A DNA stretch of 64,000 nt from HK1 sp965202875 (GTDB taxonomy: Bacteria > Pseudomonadota > Gammaproteobacteria > HK1). Shown here in pieces: positions 33,394 to 44,613 of the stretch. The position numbers were made by a program, and so were the translations under genes. The stretch's first letter is position 1. Every line of letters begins with the position of its first letter. The DNA lies in the NCBI GenBank assembly GCA_965202875.1, contig OZ241870.1, positions 868,001-932,000 of the forward strand. The letters are read 5' to 3'. The notes under the pieces are model-generated. The model had not been told where the DNA came from, made no database searches, and saw only the letters and a program-made list of their open reading frames with translations.

Positions 33394-34161
33394 GTGGACG
33401 AATTCGAGCTCATCGCGCGCTGCTTCCGTGACCGCACCCCGCGGCGTCCCGATACCGTGCTCGGTATCGGTGACGACGCGGCGTTGCTCGACACCGGCGG
33501 CCTGCCCCTCGTCCATGCCGGGGCGACGGCGGCGTTTTCCGCGCACAGGGACGCGGCCGGCGTCGCCCGCCGCGTCTTCGGCGCCGCCCTGCTGCGGCTC
33601 GCCGCGCGGCCGGCGACGCCGCGCTGGGCGACCTTGGCGCTCACCCTCGAAGCGGCCGATCCCGACTGGCTCGAGGGTTTCTCGACCGCCGCCGCCGCGG
33701 TCTGCGAGGCAAGCGGGGTCGAGCTCGCCGGCGGCGACACCACACGCGGACCGGGGCGTGCGACCGTCTTCGCGCTGGGCGCGGGCGCCGCCCTCCCCCG
33801 CCGGCCCGAGTCCCGACCGCGCGCCGCCGCGATCGGGGTGCGGCTGTCGCTCACGACGGCGGATACGGCGGGACACGTGATGGTGGACACGCCGGAACAC
33901 GCGGTCGCGGACACACCGGAGCCCGCGACCGCGGGCACGCCGGAGCAGGCGATCGCCGATCTGGTTTCGGTGTGCGCGGACCTCGCCGGGCGCGGGACGG
34001 AGATCCACTGGTGTGACGTGCCAAACGTGGAAGACCGTGCGGGAGGCGGCTCCCGCGCTCCGGAATTCATCGCACTCACCGACGACGGCGGGGCGGAGGC
34101 GTTGCTCGCATTCGCAAACCGCTGCCGGCTCGCAACCGCACGTCTCGAAGCCGATGCCTGA
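33394..34161 (+). CDS. Divergent ThiL-like protein (ThiL-A)
   Basis: This 255-residue protein is a homologue of thiamine-monophosphate kinase with selective losses. It keeps the N-terminal DEFELIARCF, the VLGIGDDAALLD metal/ATP box, the segment WATLALTLEAADPDWLEGF and VELAGGDTTRGP. In contrast, DTLV..HF reads GATAAFSAH, NLSDLAAMG reads ALLRLAARP, and the C-terminal SDGL and GGEDYEL boxes are gone (QAIADLVSVCADLAG and ALTDDGG). A Thr/Pro-rich stretch lies at about 155-190. These losses are the mirror image of those in the copy at 24815, which suggests two complementary subunits. The GTG start at 33394 matches the family N-terminus. The stop overlaps a duplicated mutH start. Confidence 0.72.
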   Translation: MDEFELIARCFRDRTPRRPDTVLGIGDDAALLDTGGLPLVHAGATAAFSAHRDAAGVARRVFGAALLRLAARPATPRWATLALTLEAADPDWLEGFSTAAAAVCEASGVELAGGDTTRGPGRATVFALGAGAALPRRPESRPRAAAIGVRLSLTTADTAGHVMVDTPEHAVADTPEPATAGTPEQAIADLVSVCADLAGRGTEIHWCDVPNVEDRAGGGSRAPEFIALTDDGGAEALLAFANRCRLATARLEADA

Positions 34162-34330
34162 GCCGTGCCGCGTTCCTTCGCTCCGCAACGGTGCCGACCT
34201 GCTCGCCCGCGACACGCGGTTCGACGCACTCGCCGACGACGGCGGGGCGGAGGCGTTGCTCGCATTCGCAAACCGCCGCCGGCTCGCAACCGCACGTCTC
34301 GAAGCCGATGCCTGAGCCGCGCCGCGTCCC
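34073..34330 (+). repeat. 154-bp duplication across the thiL-A/mutH junction
   Basis: The last about 90 bases of thiL-A plus the first bases of mutH occur twice, with stops at 34159 and 34313, a period of 154 bases. Both copies encode DDGGAEALLAFANR...ATARLEADA followed by a start reading MPEP.RVP. Sequence differences are few in the thiL part and more in the mutH part. Confidence 0.85.
34154..34315 (+). CDS. Chimeric mini-ORF made by the thiL-A/mutH duplication
   Basis: A 53-residue open frame begins like MutH (MPEPCRVPSLRNGADLLARD) and ends like ThiL-A (ATARLEADA). Its start overlaps the thiL-A stop and its stop overlaps the real mutH start, so it could keep ribosomes moving through the duplicated junction. 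There is no evidence that the peptide has a function. Confidence 0.35.
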   Translation: MPEPCRVPSLRNGADLLARDTRFDALADDGGAEALLAFANRRRLATARLEADA

Positions 34331-34988
34331 TCCGCCCCACAGCGAAGCCGAGCTCCTCGCCCGCGCCGACGCCCTGGCCGGGCGCACCCTCGGCGCCGTC
34401 GCGATCGAGCACGGGCTGGCCGTGCCGGCGACCGCCCACCGCGGCAAAGGCTGGACCGGCACCGTCGTCGAGCACGCGCTCGGCGCAAACGCCGGCTCGC
34501 TGTCGGAGCCGGACTTCCGGCGGATCTCCGTCGAGCTGAAGACGATCCCGATCGGGGCCGGCCGCCGGCCGCTCGAATCGACCTACGTATGCACCGTCCC
34601 GCTCGCGGGTGACGCCGCCCCGGACTGGCGGGACTCGAACGTACGCCGCAAGCTCGCGCGCGTGCTGTGGATGCCCTTCGAAGGGGACCGCGCGATCCCG
34701 CTGCCCGAGCGCCGCATCGGCGCCCCGCTGCTGTGGAGCCCGTCCCCCGGCGAGGAGCTGGCCCTCGCGAGCGACTGGGAGACCCTGATGGACCGGGTGG
34801 TGCTCGGGAGGGTGGAGGAGATCTCGGCCCGGGAAGGCGAGTGCCTGCAAATCCGCCCGAAGGCCGCCAACGCCGCGGCGCGGCGCCTCGCGATCGGGGC
34901 GAGCGGCGCACGGGAGCCGACCCTGCCGCGGGGCTTCTACCTGCGGGCGAGCTTCACCGCCGCGATCCTGGAGCGGCACTACGCATGA
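34308..34988 (+). CDS. mutH: DNA mismatch repair endonuclease MutH
   Basis: MutH nicks the unmethylated strand at hemimethylated GATC sites when activated by MutL. The 226-residue protein is the usual length. The active site is visible as PDFRRISVELKTIPI, supplying the Asp, Glu and Lys of the nuclease centre near residue 70-80. Other markers are KGWTGTVVEHALGA, LESTYVCTVPL, WMPFEGD and LQIRPKAANA near the C-terminus. Presence of mutH limits the host largely to gammaproteobacteria that use Dam methylation. It follows thiL-A with a duplicated junction. Confidence 0.93.
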   Translation: MPEPRRVPPPHSEAELLARADALAGRTLGAVAIEHGLAVPATAHRGKGWTGTVVEHALGANAGSLSEPDFRRISVELKTIPIGAGRRPLESTYVCTVPLAGDAAPDWRDSNVRRKLARVLWMPFEGDRAIPLPERRIGAPLLWSPSPGEELALASDWETLMDRVVLGRVEEISAREGECLQIRPKAANAAARRLAIGASGAREPTLPRGFYLRASFTAAILERHYA

Positions 34989-35084
34989 TCCGGGGTCCGG
35001 CGCATTCGGGGCATTGGCGGACACTGCTGGGCGGGCACGGCTGCGCGGAGGCGTCCGCCCTCCCCCGCATGGCGACTCCGGCTC

Positions 35085-35384
35085 TCAGCCGGCCTCGGAT
35101 TCGTCCATCCAGGCCGGGACGTCGCGCTTTCCGTGGAGCACCCGCCATACGTCGACGGAGTGTTCACGCTCCACGTAGAAGACGAGGTACGGATAGCGCT
35201 TCACCGGCCAAGCCCTGAGTCCCGGCAGATCGAGCTCGTGGGCGTAACGCGGTGAACCCGCTGCCGGACGGCATGCGATGTGCCGGAAGGCACGTTCGAT
35301 CTCATCGATGAAACCGAGAGCCGCCTTGCCGCCGGCCTTTTCCAGGTAATGGTCGATGGCCTCTTCGACATCCCGCCGCGCCAG
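35085..35384 (-). CDS. ParE/RelE-type toxin, start codon unclear
   Basis: The frame reads RRDVEEAIDHYLEKAG, ALGFIDEIERAFRHIA, GSPRYAHELDLPGLRAWPVKRYPYLVFYVER and VDVWRVLHGKRDVPAW, a standard ParE-type toxin fold. It lies after the antitoxin gene. An AAGGAGG sits where expected, but the frame between the antitoxin stop (35409-35411) and the toxin core has no ATG, GTG or TTG. CTG at 35384 is the first near-start. Either a rare start codon is used or the toxin has been silenced by a small deletion. Confidence 0.6.
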   Translation of the reverse strand: MARRDVEEAIDHYLEKAGGKAALGFIDEIERAFRHIACRPAAGSPRYAHELDLPGLRAWPVKRYPYLVFYVEREHSVDVWRVLHGKRDVPAWMDESEAG

Positions 35385-35408
35385 AGCGCGGGACGACCTC
35401 CTTGATGC

Positions 35409-35648
35409 TCACCCCCGTCCGGAGGTCCGCAAGTGCGCGCGCAACCCGTCGAAGTATGCCTCGTCCGCCGGCGCCGTCGAAGCCGAGGCCGCGCCTTCGA
35501 GGAGCAGGTCGTGCAGGCGCCGGCGATCCCGATCCTTGCGGAGCAGCTCGCGGATATACTCGCTCGCGGTGCCGTAGCCGCGTGACGCGACCTGCTCGTC
35601 CACGAAAGACCTCAGTGCCTGCGGCAGGGAGATGTTCATCGTGCCCAT
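35409..35648 (-). CDS. parD: ParD-type antitoxin
   Basis: This is a 79-residue protein with the ribbon-helix-helix start MNISLPQALRSFVDEQVASRGYGTASEYIRELL, typical of ParD antitoxins, and a flexible toxin-binding tail (EAYFDGLRAHL). It binds its own promoter and neutralises the neighbouring toxin in characterised relatives. The start is ATG 35648 or ATG 35639. It overlaps no other gene and is separated from the toxin core by about 25 bases. Confidence 0.85.
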   Translation of the reverse strand: MGTMNISLPQALRSFVDEQVASRGYGTASEYIRELLRKDRDRRRLHDLLLEGAASASTAPADEAYFDGLRAHLRTSGRG

Positions 35649-35799
35649 GCCGCGAGGCTAAGATGTCGTGGCAAAAATTGTCAAGGATTGGTCGCCGGGA
35701 TTCGCCCACCCGTACCCATCCAACCCGGCGGAGCCGGAACCAGGCGCCGGTTGTGAACCTGGAAGCGGCGTCGCGGTCGCCATCATCGACGCGGCCCGT

Positions 35800-35991
35800 T
35801 CAGCGGATCATCAGGATCATCAGCACGACGAATCCGGCCACGAGCAGGATCGGCACGATTGCCGCCTTCCAGTCGTCCGCGCCCGCTTGCGGCGCCTTCT
35901 CCATCGCCCGCTTCGCGCCCGGCCCGAAGAAGAACAGGACGATGAGCACCAGCACCCCGGCGAGGATCGCTTCCCAGAGCTCGATCTGCAT
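35800..35991 (-). CDS. Small membrane protein of unknown function
   Basis: This is a 63-residue product with two membrane helices (WEAILAGVLVLIVLFFF and about 43-62) and a basic middle (PGAKRAMEKAP). A GGGAGG six bases before the ATG at 35991 supports translation. No family is recognised. It lies downstream of and in the same direction as the cyclotransferase gene. Confidence 0.55.
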   Translation of the reverse strand: MQIELWEAILAGVLVLIVLFFFGPGAKRAMEKAPQAGADDWKAAIVPILLVAGFVVLMILMIR

Positions 35992-36070
35992 CGGCGCCTC
36001 CCGAGGGATCCGGGATCCCTTCGTCGTGAGATCCGCCCCACTCCCGGCGCGACAGGGCGGGAAGGTCCGC

Positions 36071-36937
36071 TCAGCGGCGCAGCTCCAGCCCGTAGACCGA
36101 GCGCCAGAACTTGCCTGTCACGTAGAGCAGGCGGCCGTCCCAGGCGAGGCCGTTGGCGACGCCGGGATCGCCGGCCATGCGTTCGCGCTCGGCGATGGGG
36201 GCGAGGTCCAGCCATCCGGTGACGGCGCCGCCGGCCGGGTCGATGCGCGCCACCCGGTCGGAGCGCCAGACGTTGGCGTACACCGCGCCCTCGACGAATT
36301 CGAGCTCGTTGAGCGCGGCGATCGCGCGGGCGCCGTCGCGCACCTCGACTTCGCGTTCGACGCGGAACGTCACGGGGTCGCGGAACCGCAGGGTCGCGCT
36401 GCCGTCGCTCATCACCAGCCTCCAGCCGTCCCAGGCGAGGCCCCAGCCCTCCCCCGCGTAGCGGTACTCGCGCACGAGCGAGAAATCCTCCACCCGCAGC
36501 ACGAACGCCCGGCCCGCGGTCCACGTGAGCTGGTAGAGCTCGTCGCCGACGAGCGCAAGGCCCTCGGCGAAGAGCCGATCGGACAGCCGCCGCTTGCGCA
36601 CCACCCGCCCGGTGGTCGGCTCGACCTTGCGCAGCGACGACCGCCCGCGCAGGCCCGTGCTCTCGTACAGGGCGCCGCGGTGGAAGACGAGCCCCTGGGT
36701 GAACGCCGCCTCGTCGTGGGGATGCTCGACGGCGATCCGGTACTCGATCGGCGGCGCCTCGGCGCGAATGGAGCAGGCGACGAGCAGGCCTGCAACGAAC
36801 GTGAGCCCCCGGCCCGTCCCGGCGAGGAACCGTCTTGTTCCATGCAGGCCGGTGCAGCCGCGAGGCCGCCGGTGCGAGGAGCCGGATCCTGACCGTGCGC
36901 TCCCCCGGCCCCGCACGCCTATTCGTCGGTCACGCAT
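36071..36937 (-). CDS. Glutaminyl-peptide cyclotransferase, lipoprotein-like
   Basis: Bacterial glutaminyl cyclotransferases of this plant type form pyroglutamate at protein N-termini and fold as a five-bladed propeller. Family landmarks are AFTQGLVFHRGALYESTGLRGRSSLRKVE, FAEGLALVGDELYQLTW, GEGWGLAWDG, LNELEFVEGAVYANVWRSDRVARIDP (each given in parts), and GVANGLAWD near the end. A membrane-anchor signal with the lipobox LLVACS lies at residues 39-62, after an unusually long N-terminal stretch if the ATG at 36937 is right. A later GTG may be the real start. The first codons overlap the end of ilvD. Confidence 0.8.
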   Translation of the reverse strand: MRDRRIGVRGRGSARSGSGSSHRRPRGCTGLHGTRRFLAGTGRGLTFVAGLLVACSIRAEAPPIEYRIAVEHPHDEAAFTQGLVFHRGALYESTGLRGRSSLRKVEPTTGRVVRKRRLSDRLFAEGLALVGDELYQLTWTAGRAFVLRVEDFSLVREYRYAGEGWGLAWDGWRLVMSDGSATLRFRDPVTFRVEREVEVRDGARAIAALNELEFVEGAVYANVWRSDRVARIDPAGGAVTGWLDLAPIAERERMAGDPGVANGLAWDGRLLYVTGKFWRSVYGLELRR

Positions 36938-38601
36938 CCGCGTGAGGCGTCGGATACGTTCTTGATGTACTTGTACAGGGTGCCGCGGGTCTCCTTGTAC
37001 GGGGGCATGGTCCAGGCCGCGAGGCGCCTCGCCATCTCCTCGTCGGAGACGTCGACCCGGATGGAGTTCTCCTCCGCGTCGATGGTGATGACGTCGCCGG
37101 ACTCGATCAGCCCGATGGGACCGCCCTCCTGCGCCTCGGGCACCACGTGCCCGATGATGAAGCCGTGCGACCCGCCGGAGAAGCGCCCGTCGGTGATCAG
37201 GGCGACGTCGGAGCCCAGCCCGGCCCCCATGACCGCGGAGGTCGGGGTCAGCATCTCCGGCATCCCCGGCCCGCCCTTCGGCCCCTCGTAGCGGATGACG
37301 ATCACGTCGCCCTTGGCGATCTTCCCTTCCTCCAAGGCGCGCAGCATGTCCTCCTCCGCGTCGAAGACCCTGGCCGGCCCCTCGAAGCGCAGCCCCTCCT
37401 TGCCGGTGATCTTCGCCACCGCCCCGCCGGGGGCGAGGTTGCCCCGCAGGATGCGGATGTGCCCGCTCTCCTTGATGGGGGCGGCGAGCGGGGCCACGAT
37501 GCGCTGGCCCTCGGCGAGCGGGGCCGCGTCCTCCAGGTTCTCCGCGATGGTCCGGCCGGTGCAGGTCAGGCAGCTTCCGTCGATCAGGCCCTCGGCGAGG
37601 AGATACTTCATGACCGCCGGCACCCCGCCGGCCCGGTGCAGATCCTCCATGACGTATTGGCCGCTGGGCTTCAGGTCCGCGACGTAGGGGATCCGGTCGC
37701 TCACCGACTGGAAGTCGTCGATGGTGAGCTCCACGTCCACCGCCCGCGCCATCGCGATGAGGTGCAGCACCGCGTTGGTGGAGCCGCCCAGCGCCATGAC
37801 CATCACCATCGCGTTCTCGAACGCGGCGCGGGTCATGACGTCGCGCGGCTTCAAGTCCTTCTCCATCAGCGCCCGCACCACGGCGCCGGCCCGGCGGCAT
37901 TCGTCGAGCTTGGCGGGGTCCGTGGCGGGGGTGGAGGAGCTGTAGGGAAGGGACATGCCCATCGCCTCGATGGCGGTGGCCATGGTGTTCGCGGTGTACA
38001 TGCCGCCGCAGGCCCCCGCCCCCGGGCAGGCGTTGCGCACGATCTCGGCCCGCTCGCCTTCGTCGATCGTGCCCGCGAGGAACTGGCCGTAGCTCTGGAA
38101 GGCGTTGACGATGTCCACCACCTGCCCGTTCGACATGCGCCCGCCGCGGATGGTGCCGCCGTAGACCATGATCGACGGCCGGTCGATCCGGCCCATCGCC
38201 ATCAGGCACCCGGGCATGTTCTTGTCGCATCCGGGGATGGTGACGAGGCCGTCGTACCACTGCCCACGGGTCACCGTCTCGATGGAGTCCGCGATGAGGT
38301 CGCGCGACTGGAGCGAGAACGACATGCCCTCGGTACCCATCGACATGCCGTCCGACACCCCCACGGTGTTGAAGCGCATCCCCTTCACCCCGGCCGCCTC
38401 GACCCCCTCCTTCACCTTCGCGGCCAGGTCGAGCAGGTGCATGTTGCAGTTGTTGCCCTCGTACCAGACGCTGGCGATCCCGATCTGCGCCTTGTCGAGG
38501 TCCGCCTCCGTGAACCCGGTGGCGAAGAGCTGGGCCTGGGACGCGCCCTGGGATTTCGGCTGGGTGATACGGGCGCTGAAACGGTTGATCGGGCCTGCCA
38601 T
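36919..38601 (-). CDS. ilvD: Dihydroxy-acid dehydratase
   Basis: IlvD removes water from dihydroxy acids in isoleucine and valine synthesis using an Fe-S cluster. The 560-residue protein is of family length. It shows YEGNNCNMH, FNTVGVSDGMSMGTEGM, GCDKNMPGCLMAM, GACGGMYTANTMAT, FSGGSHGFIIGHVVPEA and SCLTCTGRTIAENL, which provide cluster and Mg ligands. The ATG at 38601 starts the typical MAGPINRFSARIT. The cyclotransferase gene overlaps its 3' end. Confidence 0.95.
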   Translation of the reverse strand: MAGPINRFSARITQPKSQGASQAQLFATGFTEADLDKAQIGIASVWYEGNNCNMHLLDLAAKVKEGVEAAGVKGMRFNTVGVSDGMSMGTEGMSFSLQSRDLIADSIETVTRGQWYDGLVTIPGCDKNMPGCLMAMGRIDRPSIMVYGGTIRGGRMSNGQVVDIVNAFQSYGQFLAGTIDEGERAEIVRNACPGAGACGGMYTANTMATAIEAMGMSLPYSSSTPATDPAKLDECRRAGAVVRALMEKDLKPRDVMTRAAFENAMVMVMALGGSTNAVLHLIAMARAVDVELTIDDFQSVSDRIPYVADLKPSGQYVMEDLHRAGGVPAVMKYLLAEGLIDGSCLTCTGRTIAENLEDAAPLAEGQRIVAPLAAPIKESGHIRILRGNLAPGGAVAKITGKEGLRFEGPARVFDAEEDMLRALEEGKIAKGDVIVIRYEGPKGGPGMPEMLTPTSAVMGAGLGSDVALITDGRFSGGSHGFIIGHVVPEAQEGGPIGLIESGDVITIDAEENSIRVDVSDEEMARRLAAWTMPPYKETRGTLYKYIKNVSDASRGCVTDE

Positions 38602-38934
38602 GACGTGCTCCGGGATGGATCTGCGCGGCGCGCAGACTGTAGTGGTTCGATTCCCAAAACGCCAGAACGGGCGCGTTCACGTCCCTGCGGACGTATGCGC
38701 GCGTCTGCAACCCAGGGGACGGGCCCGGACCATACGCCGCGGCTCCGCATGGAGCGGCAGAAGCCACGACGGGCGCCGGCGGTGCGCCGATTCGCGCGGA
38801 GACGGCGCAGAGGCTGGGCGGGCTGCTCCTTCGCAGCAACGATTCCCCGTCTCGCCGAGGCAAGCGACCGGATCGTCGATTGCGTCGCGGACGCCGAACG
38901 GCTCGATCGCGCGGAGACGCCCGGCTCCTTCAAC
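38602..38934. other. Intergenic region next to the IS110 remnant
   Basis: About 330 bases upstream of ilvD. It probably contains the ilvD promoter and the left flank of the decayed insertion sequence. No other gene is supported. Confidence 0.3.
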
Positions 38935-39630
38935 CGACCGCCATCACAGCATCCCGGCCGCGGACACCAGCGCGCCGGCCCGGCTGGTGGAGCGGGCGCG
39001 TGAGGTCCTGGCGCGCGAACGCGGCGCCCGTCCGCGGGGGCTCTGTGCCTGCGAAGCCGGCTACGAGGGCTTCTGGCTCGCCCGGCGGCTCGCCCAGCTC
39101 GGAATCGAACCCCTCGTGCTCGACCCCGCGAGCCTGCCGGAGAGCCGCAAGGCCCGGCGGGCCAGGGGACCGACCGGCTGGACGCGGCGGGGATGGTCCG
39201 GGCGCTTGGCCTGCGACCGCGGCGAGCCGTGGGGGCTGAGCCCGGTGCGGGTCCCGAGCGTTGCGGAGAAGGACCGCCGGCGCCTGCTGCGCGAACGCCG
39301 CCGCCTGGTCAAGCAGCGCACCATGCTGGCCAATTCCGCCCAGGGGCTGCTGATGCTGCACGGGGTGTTCGACCTCGACCCGCGCGCGAAGGAGTTCGCG
39401 GAGCGGCTGGACGCGGCGCGCACGGGCTACGGGACGCCGCTGCCGCCGTGGCTGCGCGCGCAGATGGTCCGGTTGGCGTGGCACCGGCTGCGGCACTAGC
39501 TGCGGCACCAGCCGGAGTACGCGCTCTCGAAGTGGTTTCGCCCTCGCGCCAGCGCATCCACTTGGCGCCCGACCGACCGCGGTCACGTGCTTCTGTTCGC
39601 GCCGGAGAGCGGCGCCCGGCTCCGGGCATG
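38935..39630 (+). pseudogene. IS110-family transposase remnant
   Basis: The N-terminal DEDD-type domain of IS110 transposases is recognisable as LCACEAGYEGFWLARRLAQLGIEPLV and PESRKARRAR. TDRLDAAGMVRAL is shifted into another frame, and ACDRGEPWGLSPVRVPS and LLRERRRLVKQRTMLANSAQGLL return to the first frame. A stop at 39497-39499 and an apparent internal deletion join this to the C-terminal piece HQPEYALSKWFRPR. Two frame changes, a stop and the deletion make it inactive. Terminal ends of the element were not identified. Confidence 0.8.
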
Positions 39631-39681
39631 ATCCGCCCCCCTCGGGCGCCGCAACCGATGATCCGGGTTCGGGAACCCTTG

Positions 39682-42330
<2,649 letters not shown>

Positions 42331-42650
42331 GACCGCCCTACCCCCTTGCTCCGGAAACCGGATGCGCGCGGGATCGGGCGACGGCGGTGCACGGCCGGCG
42401 GAACCCCGCGCTCCCTCGATGCGTCCGGCGGCAGAAGCCGACACGGCGGTGGGGCCGGCCGGCGCGACCCCTACGGAGCAGGCGTCCGCCTGACGCGCCG
42501 TACGCTACGGCGGCTCCCGGAGCCCTGCCGGCTCGATGCGCCTGCCCGCCCGCCGCCTCGACGGGACGGGCAGGCACCAGACGACTGAACCACACACGCC
42601 CGACCGAAGCGGCGGGTGACCGCCGCCCCGACCGGCCGTCACCTGCACAC
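42331..42650. other. Spacer between TRAP receptor and permease genes
   Basis: The 320 bases between the receptor and permease genes are GC-rich and Ala/Arg-coding in several frames. I see no gene. The length is more than usual for co-translated subunits, so an internal promoter or mRNA processing may set the receptor excess typical of these systems. Confidence 0.3.
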
Positions 42651-43613
42651 CTACATCCAGCCCCGCTCCTTGTAGTACTTCTCCGCTCCCGCGTGCAGCG
42701 GCGCGGAGAGCGAGTCCGTGATCATCTCCTGCTCGCTCAGGTTCGCGAACGCCGGGTGCAGCTTCCTGAACTGGTCGAAGTTGTCGAACACCGCCTTGAC
42801 CACGGTGTACACGACGTTCTCCGGCACCTTGGCGCTGCTGACGAAGGTCGCGCCCACGCCGAAGGTCGTGACGTCCTCCGCGTTGTTGTACATCCCGGCC
42901 GGAATCGTCGCGGTGCGGTAGTAGGCGTTGTCGGCCACGAGCTTGTCGATGACCGGGCCGGTGGCGTTCACGAGATGCGTCGGGCAGGTCGCCAGGGACT
43001 CCTGCGTGAGCGCGGAGGGATGGCCGACGAGCCAGAAGTAGGCGTCGATCTTGTTGTCGCAGACGGCTTGCCCGGTCTCCGCCGACTTCAGCTCCGAGGC
43101 GAGCTTCAGATCGCTGCGCTGCCACCCCATCGCCTCCTCGATGACCTCCCAGGTGCCGCGCGTCCCCGAGCCGACGTTGCCGATGTTGACCCGCTTGCCC
43201 TTGAGGTCGGTGATGTTCATGACCCCGGAATCGTCGCGGGCGATGATGGTGACGGGCTCCGGATGGACGGAGAACACCGCCCGCAGATCCTCGAACCTGC
43301 CCTGCTCCTCGAACTTCGAGGTGCCGTGGTATGCGTGGTACTGCCAGTCGGACTGGGCGACGCCGAACTCCAGCTCGCCGGCCCGGATGGTGTTGATGTT
43401 GTAGATCGAGCCCCCGGTGGATTCCGCCGAGCAACGAATCCCGGTCTCCTTGCGCATCTTGTTCACCAGCCGGCAGATTGCGCCGCCGGTGGGATAGTAG
43501 ACGCCGGTGACGCCGCCGGTGCCGATGGAAACGAACTGGTCCGCGGCCGGAACGCTTGCGCTGCCGAGCGCCGCCGCCAATGCCGTCGCCGTGACGTATC
43601 CGAGCTTCTTCAT
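42651..43613 (-). CDS. TAXI-family TRAP solute receptor
   Basis: This periplasmic binding protein delivers substrate to the fused permease. The 320-residue product has a signal peptide (cleavage near VPAADQ) and the TAXI signature SIGTGGVTGVYYPTGGAICRLVN. CSAESTGGSIYNINTIRAGELEFGVAQSD (fragments), a GKRVNIGNVGSGTRGT segment and a C-terminal LHAGAEKYYKERGW follow. GGAGG precedes the ATG. Ligand is not predictable; characterised members bind glutamate or other dicarboxylates. Confidence 0.92.
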   Translation of the reverse strand: MKKLGYVTATALAAALGSASVPAADQFVSIGTGGVTGVYYPTGGAICRLVNKMRKETGIRCSAESTGGSIYNINTIRAGELEFGVAQSDWQYHAYHGTSKFEEQGRFEDLRAVFSVHPEPVTIIARDDSGVMNITDLKGKRVNIGNVGSGTRGTWEVIEEAMGWQRSDLKLASELKSAETGQAVCDNKIDAYFWLVGHPSALTQESLATCPTHLVNATGPVIDKLVADNAYYRTATIPAGMYNNAEDVTTFGVGATFVSSAKVPENVVYTVVKAVFDNFDQFRKLHPAFANLSEQEMITDSLSAPLHAGAEKYYKERGWM

Positions 43614-43960
43614 GTCGGAGCCTCCCGTTCAAAGTGGAAATGCCGTAGCTGTCCTGCCCGAAGGCATGGGGAAACCTTACCCCATCGGCCGCCCGCCGCA
43701 CACCCGCAAGACGTTCGACATTCGAGATCGGCGGTGGGCGAACGGCCCCGCCATTCGGACACACGCGGGCCTGGAGCCGCTCCGTTCGCTCCGTTCGCTC
43801 CGTTCGTACCGTCGTTTCGGCCGTGCAGGCATTGCGGGCGCAACACTCGCCCCGTGGTCTTTCGAGTGTTCCGGCGATCGCAGCCCGCTGTGCGGCCGTC
43901 ACATTCCCGTCATCAGCGGACGGCAGGCTGCTCAGGCCAGCCATCGCGAGGCGTATCCGG
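43614..43960. other. Divergent promoter region of TRAP and ArsC genes
   Basis: About 350 bases separate the two divergent genes. A short direct repeat GCTCCGTTC occurs four times at 43784-43813. No ArsR-type operator palindrome was recognised and no gene is supported. Confidence 0.35.
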
Positions 43961-44533
43961 ATGCCCGACCACGACCCGGCACAGCCGGAGCGGTACGACG
44001 TGCTGTTTCTCTGCACCGGAAATTCGGCCCGCAGCATCATGGCCGAGTGCCTGCTCGAACGTATCGCCGGGGTCCGGTTCCGGGCCTTCAGCGCGGGGAG
44101 CCACCCGGCCGGAGCCGTCAACCCCTACGCGCTGGAGCTTCTGGAGCGCCGCAACCACCGCACCGATCATCTCCGCTCGAAGGACTGGAACGAGTTCACG
44201 GCGCCGGGAGCGCCGGTGATGGACTTCGTGTTCACCGTCTGTGGCCGGGCGGCCGGAGAAGTCTGTCCGGTATGGCCGGGGCAACCGATCGGCGCCCATT
44301 GGGGCTTCCCCGATCCCGCCGCGGTCAAGGGAAAGGAAGCGGAGATCCGGGCTGCGTTCGCGAACACGTACCGGGAGATCGCGACGCGGATCGAGATCTT
44401 CACCAGCCTGCCGCTCGCATCGCTCGACCGCCTCGCGCTCAAGCGCAAGCTCGACGAGATCGGCTCGGCGCGAGTCTCAGCCGGACAACCCCCGGAAGAT
44501 GTCGAAACCTGCCGCACATCCGCAACGAGTTGA
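43961..44533 (+). CDS. arsC: Arsenate reductase, low-molecular-weight phosphatase type
   Basis: The protein would reduce arsenate to arsenite with a cysteine cascade. The P-loop LFLCTGNSARSIMAE carries the Cys-x5-Arg-Ser motif. SAGSHPAG, DFVFTVCGRAAGEVCPVWPG (with the second and third redox cysteines) and HWGFPDPA are typical of ArsC in the ArsRBC-independent group. A 30-residue tail past the domain is poorly conserved. It lies far from the arsenosugar operon but fits the same arsenic theme. Confidence 0.85.
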   Translation: MPDHDPAQPERYDVLFLCTGNSARSIMAECLLERIAGVRFRAFSAGSHPAGAVNPYALELLERRNHRTDHLRSKDWNEFTAPGAPVMDFVFTVCGRAAGEVCPVWPGQPIGAHWGFPDPAAVKGKEAEIRAAFANTYREIATRIEIFTSLPLASLDRLALKRKLDEIGSARVSAGQPPEDVETCRTSATS

Positions 44534-44613
44534 AGCCGTCGTTGATGCGTTGGCGCCGCACGGCCCCGGACGATTCCGCGCCGGCGGCGTCACCCCGCCG
44601 CTCCATGTCGTTC

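Noticed and set aside
36071..38863. Very long minus-strand open frame covering ilvD and its neighbour
   Set aside because: Only its last part is the cyclotransferase; over the rest the ilvD frame carries all family motifs, so the long frame is a high-GC shadow.
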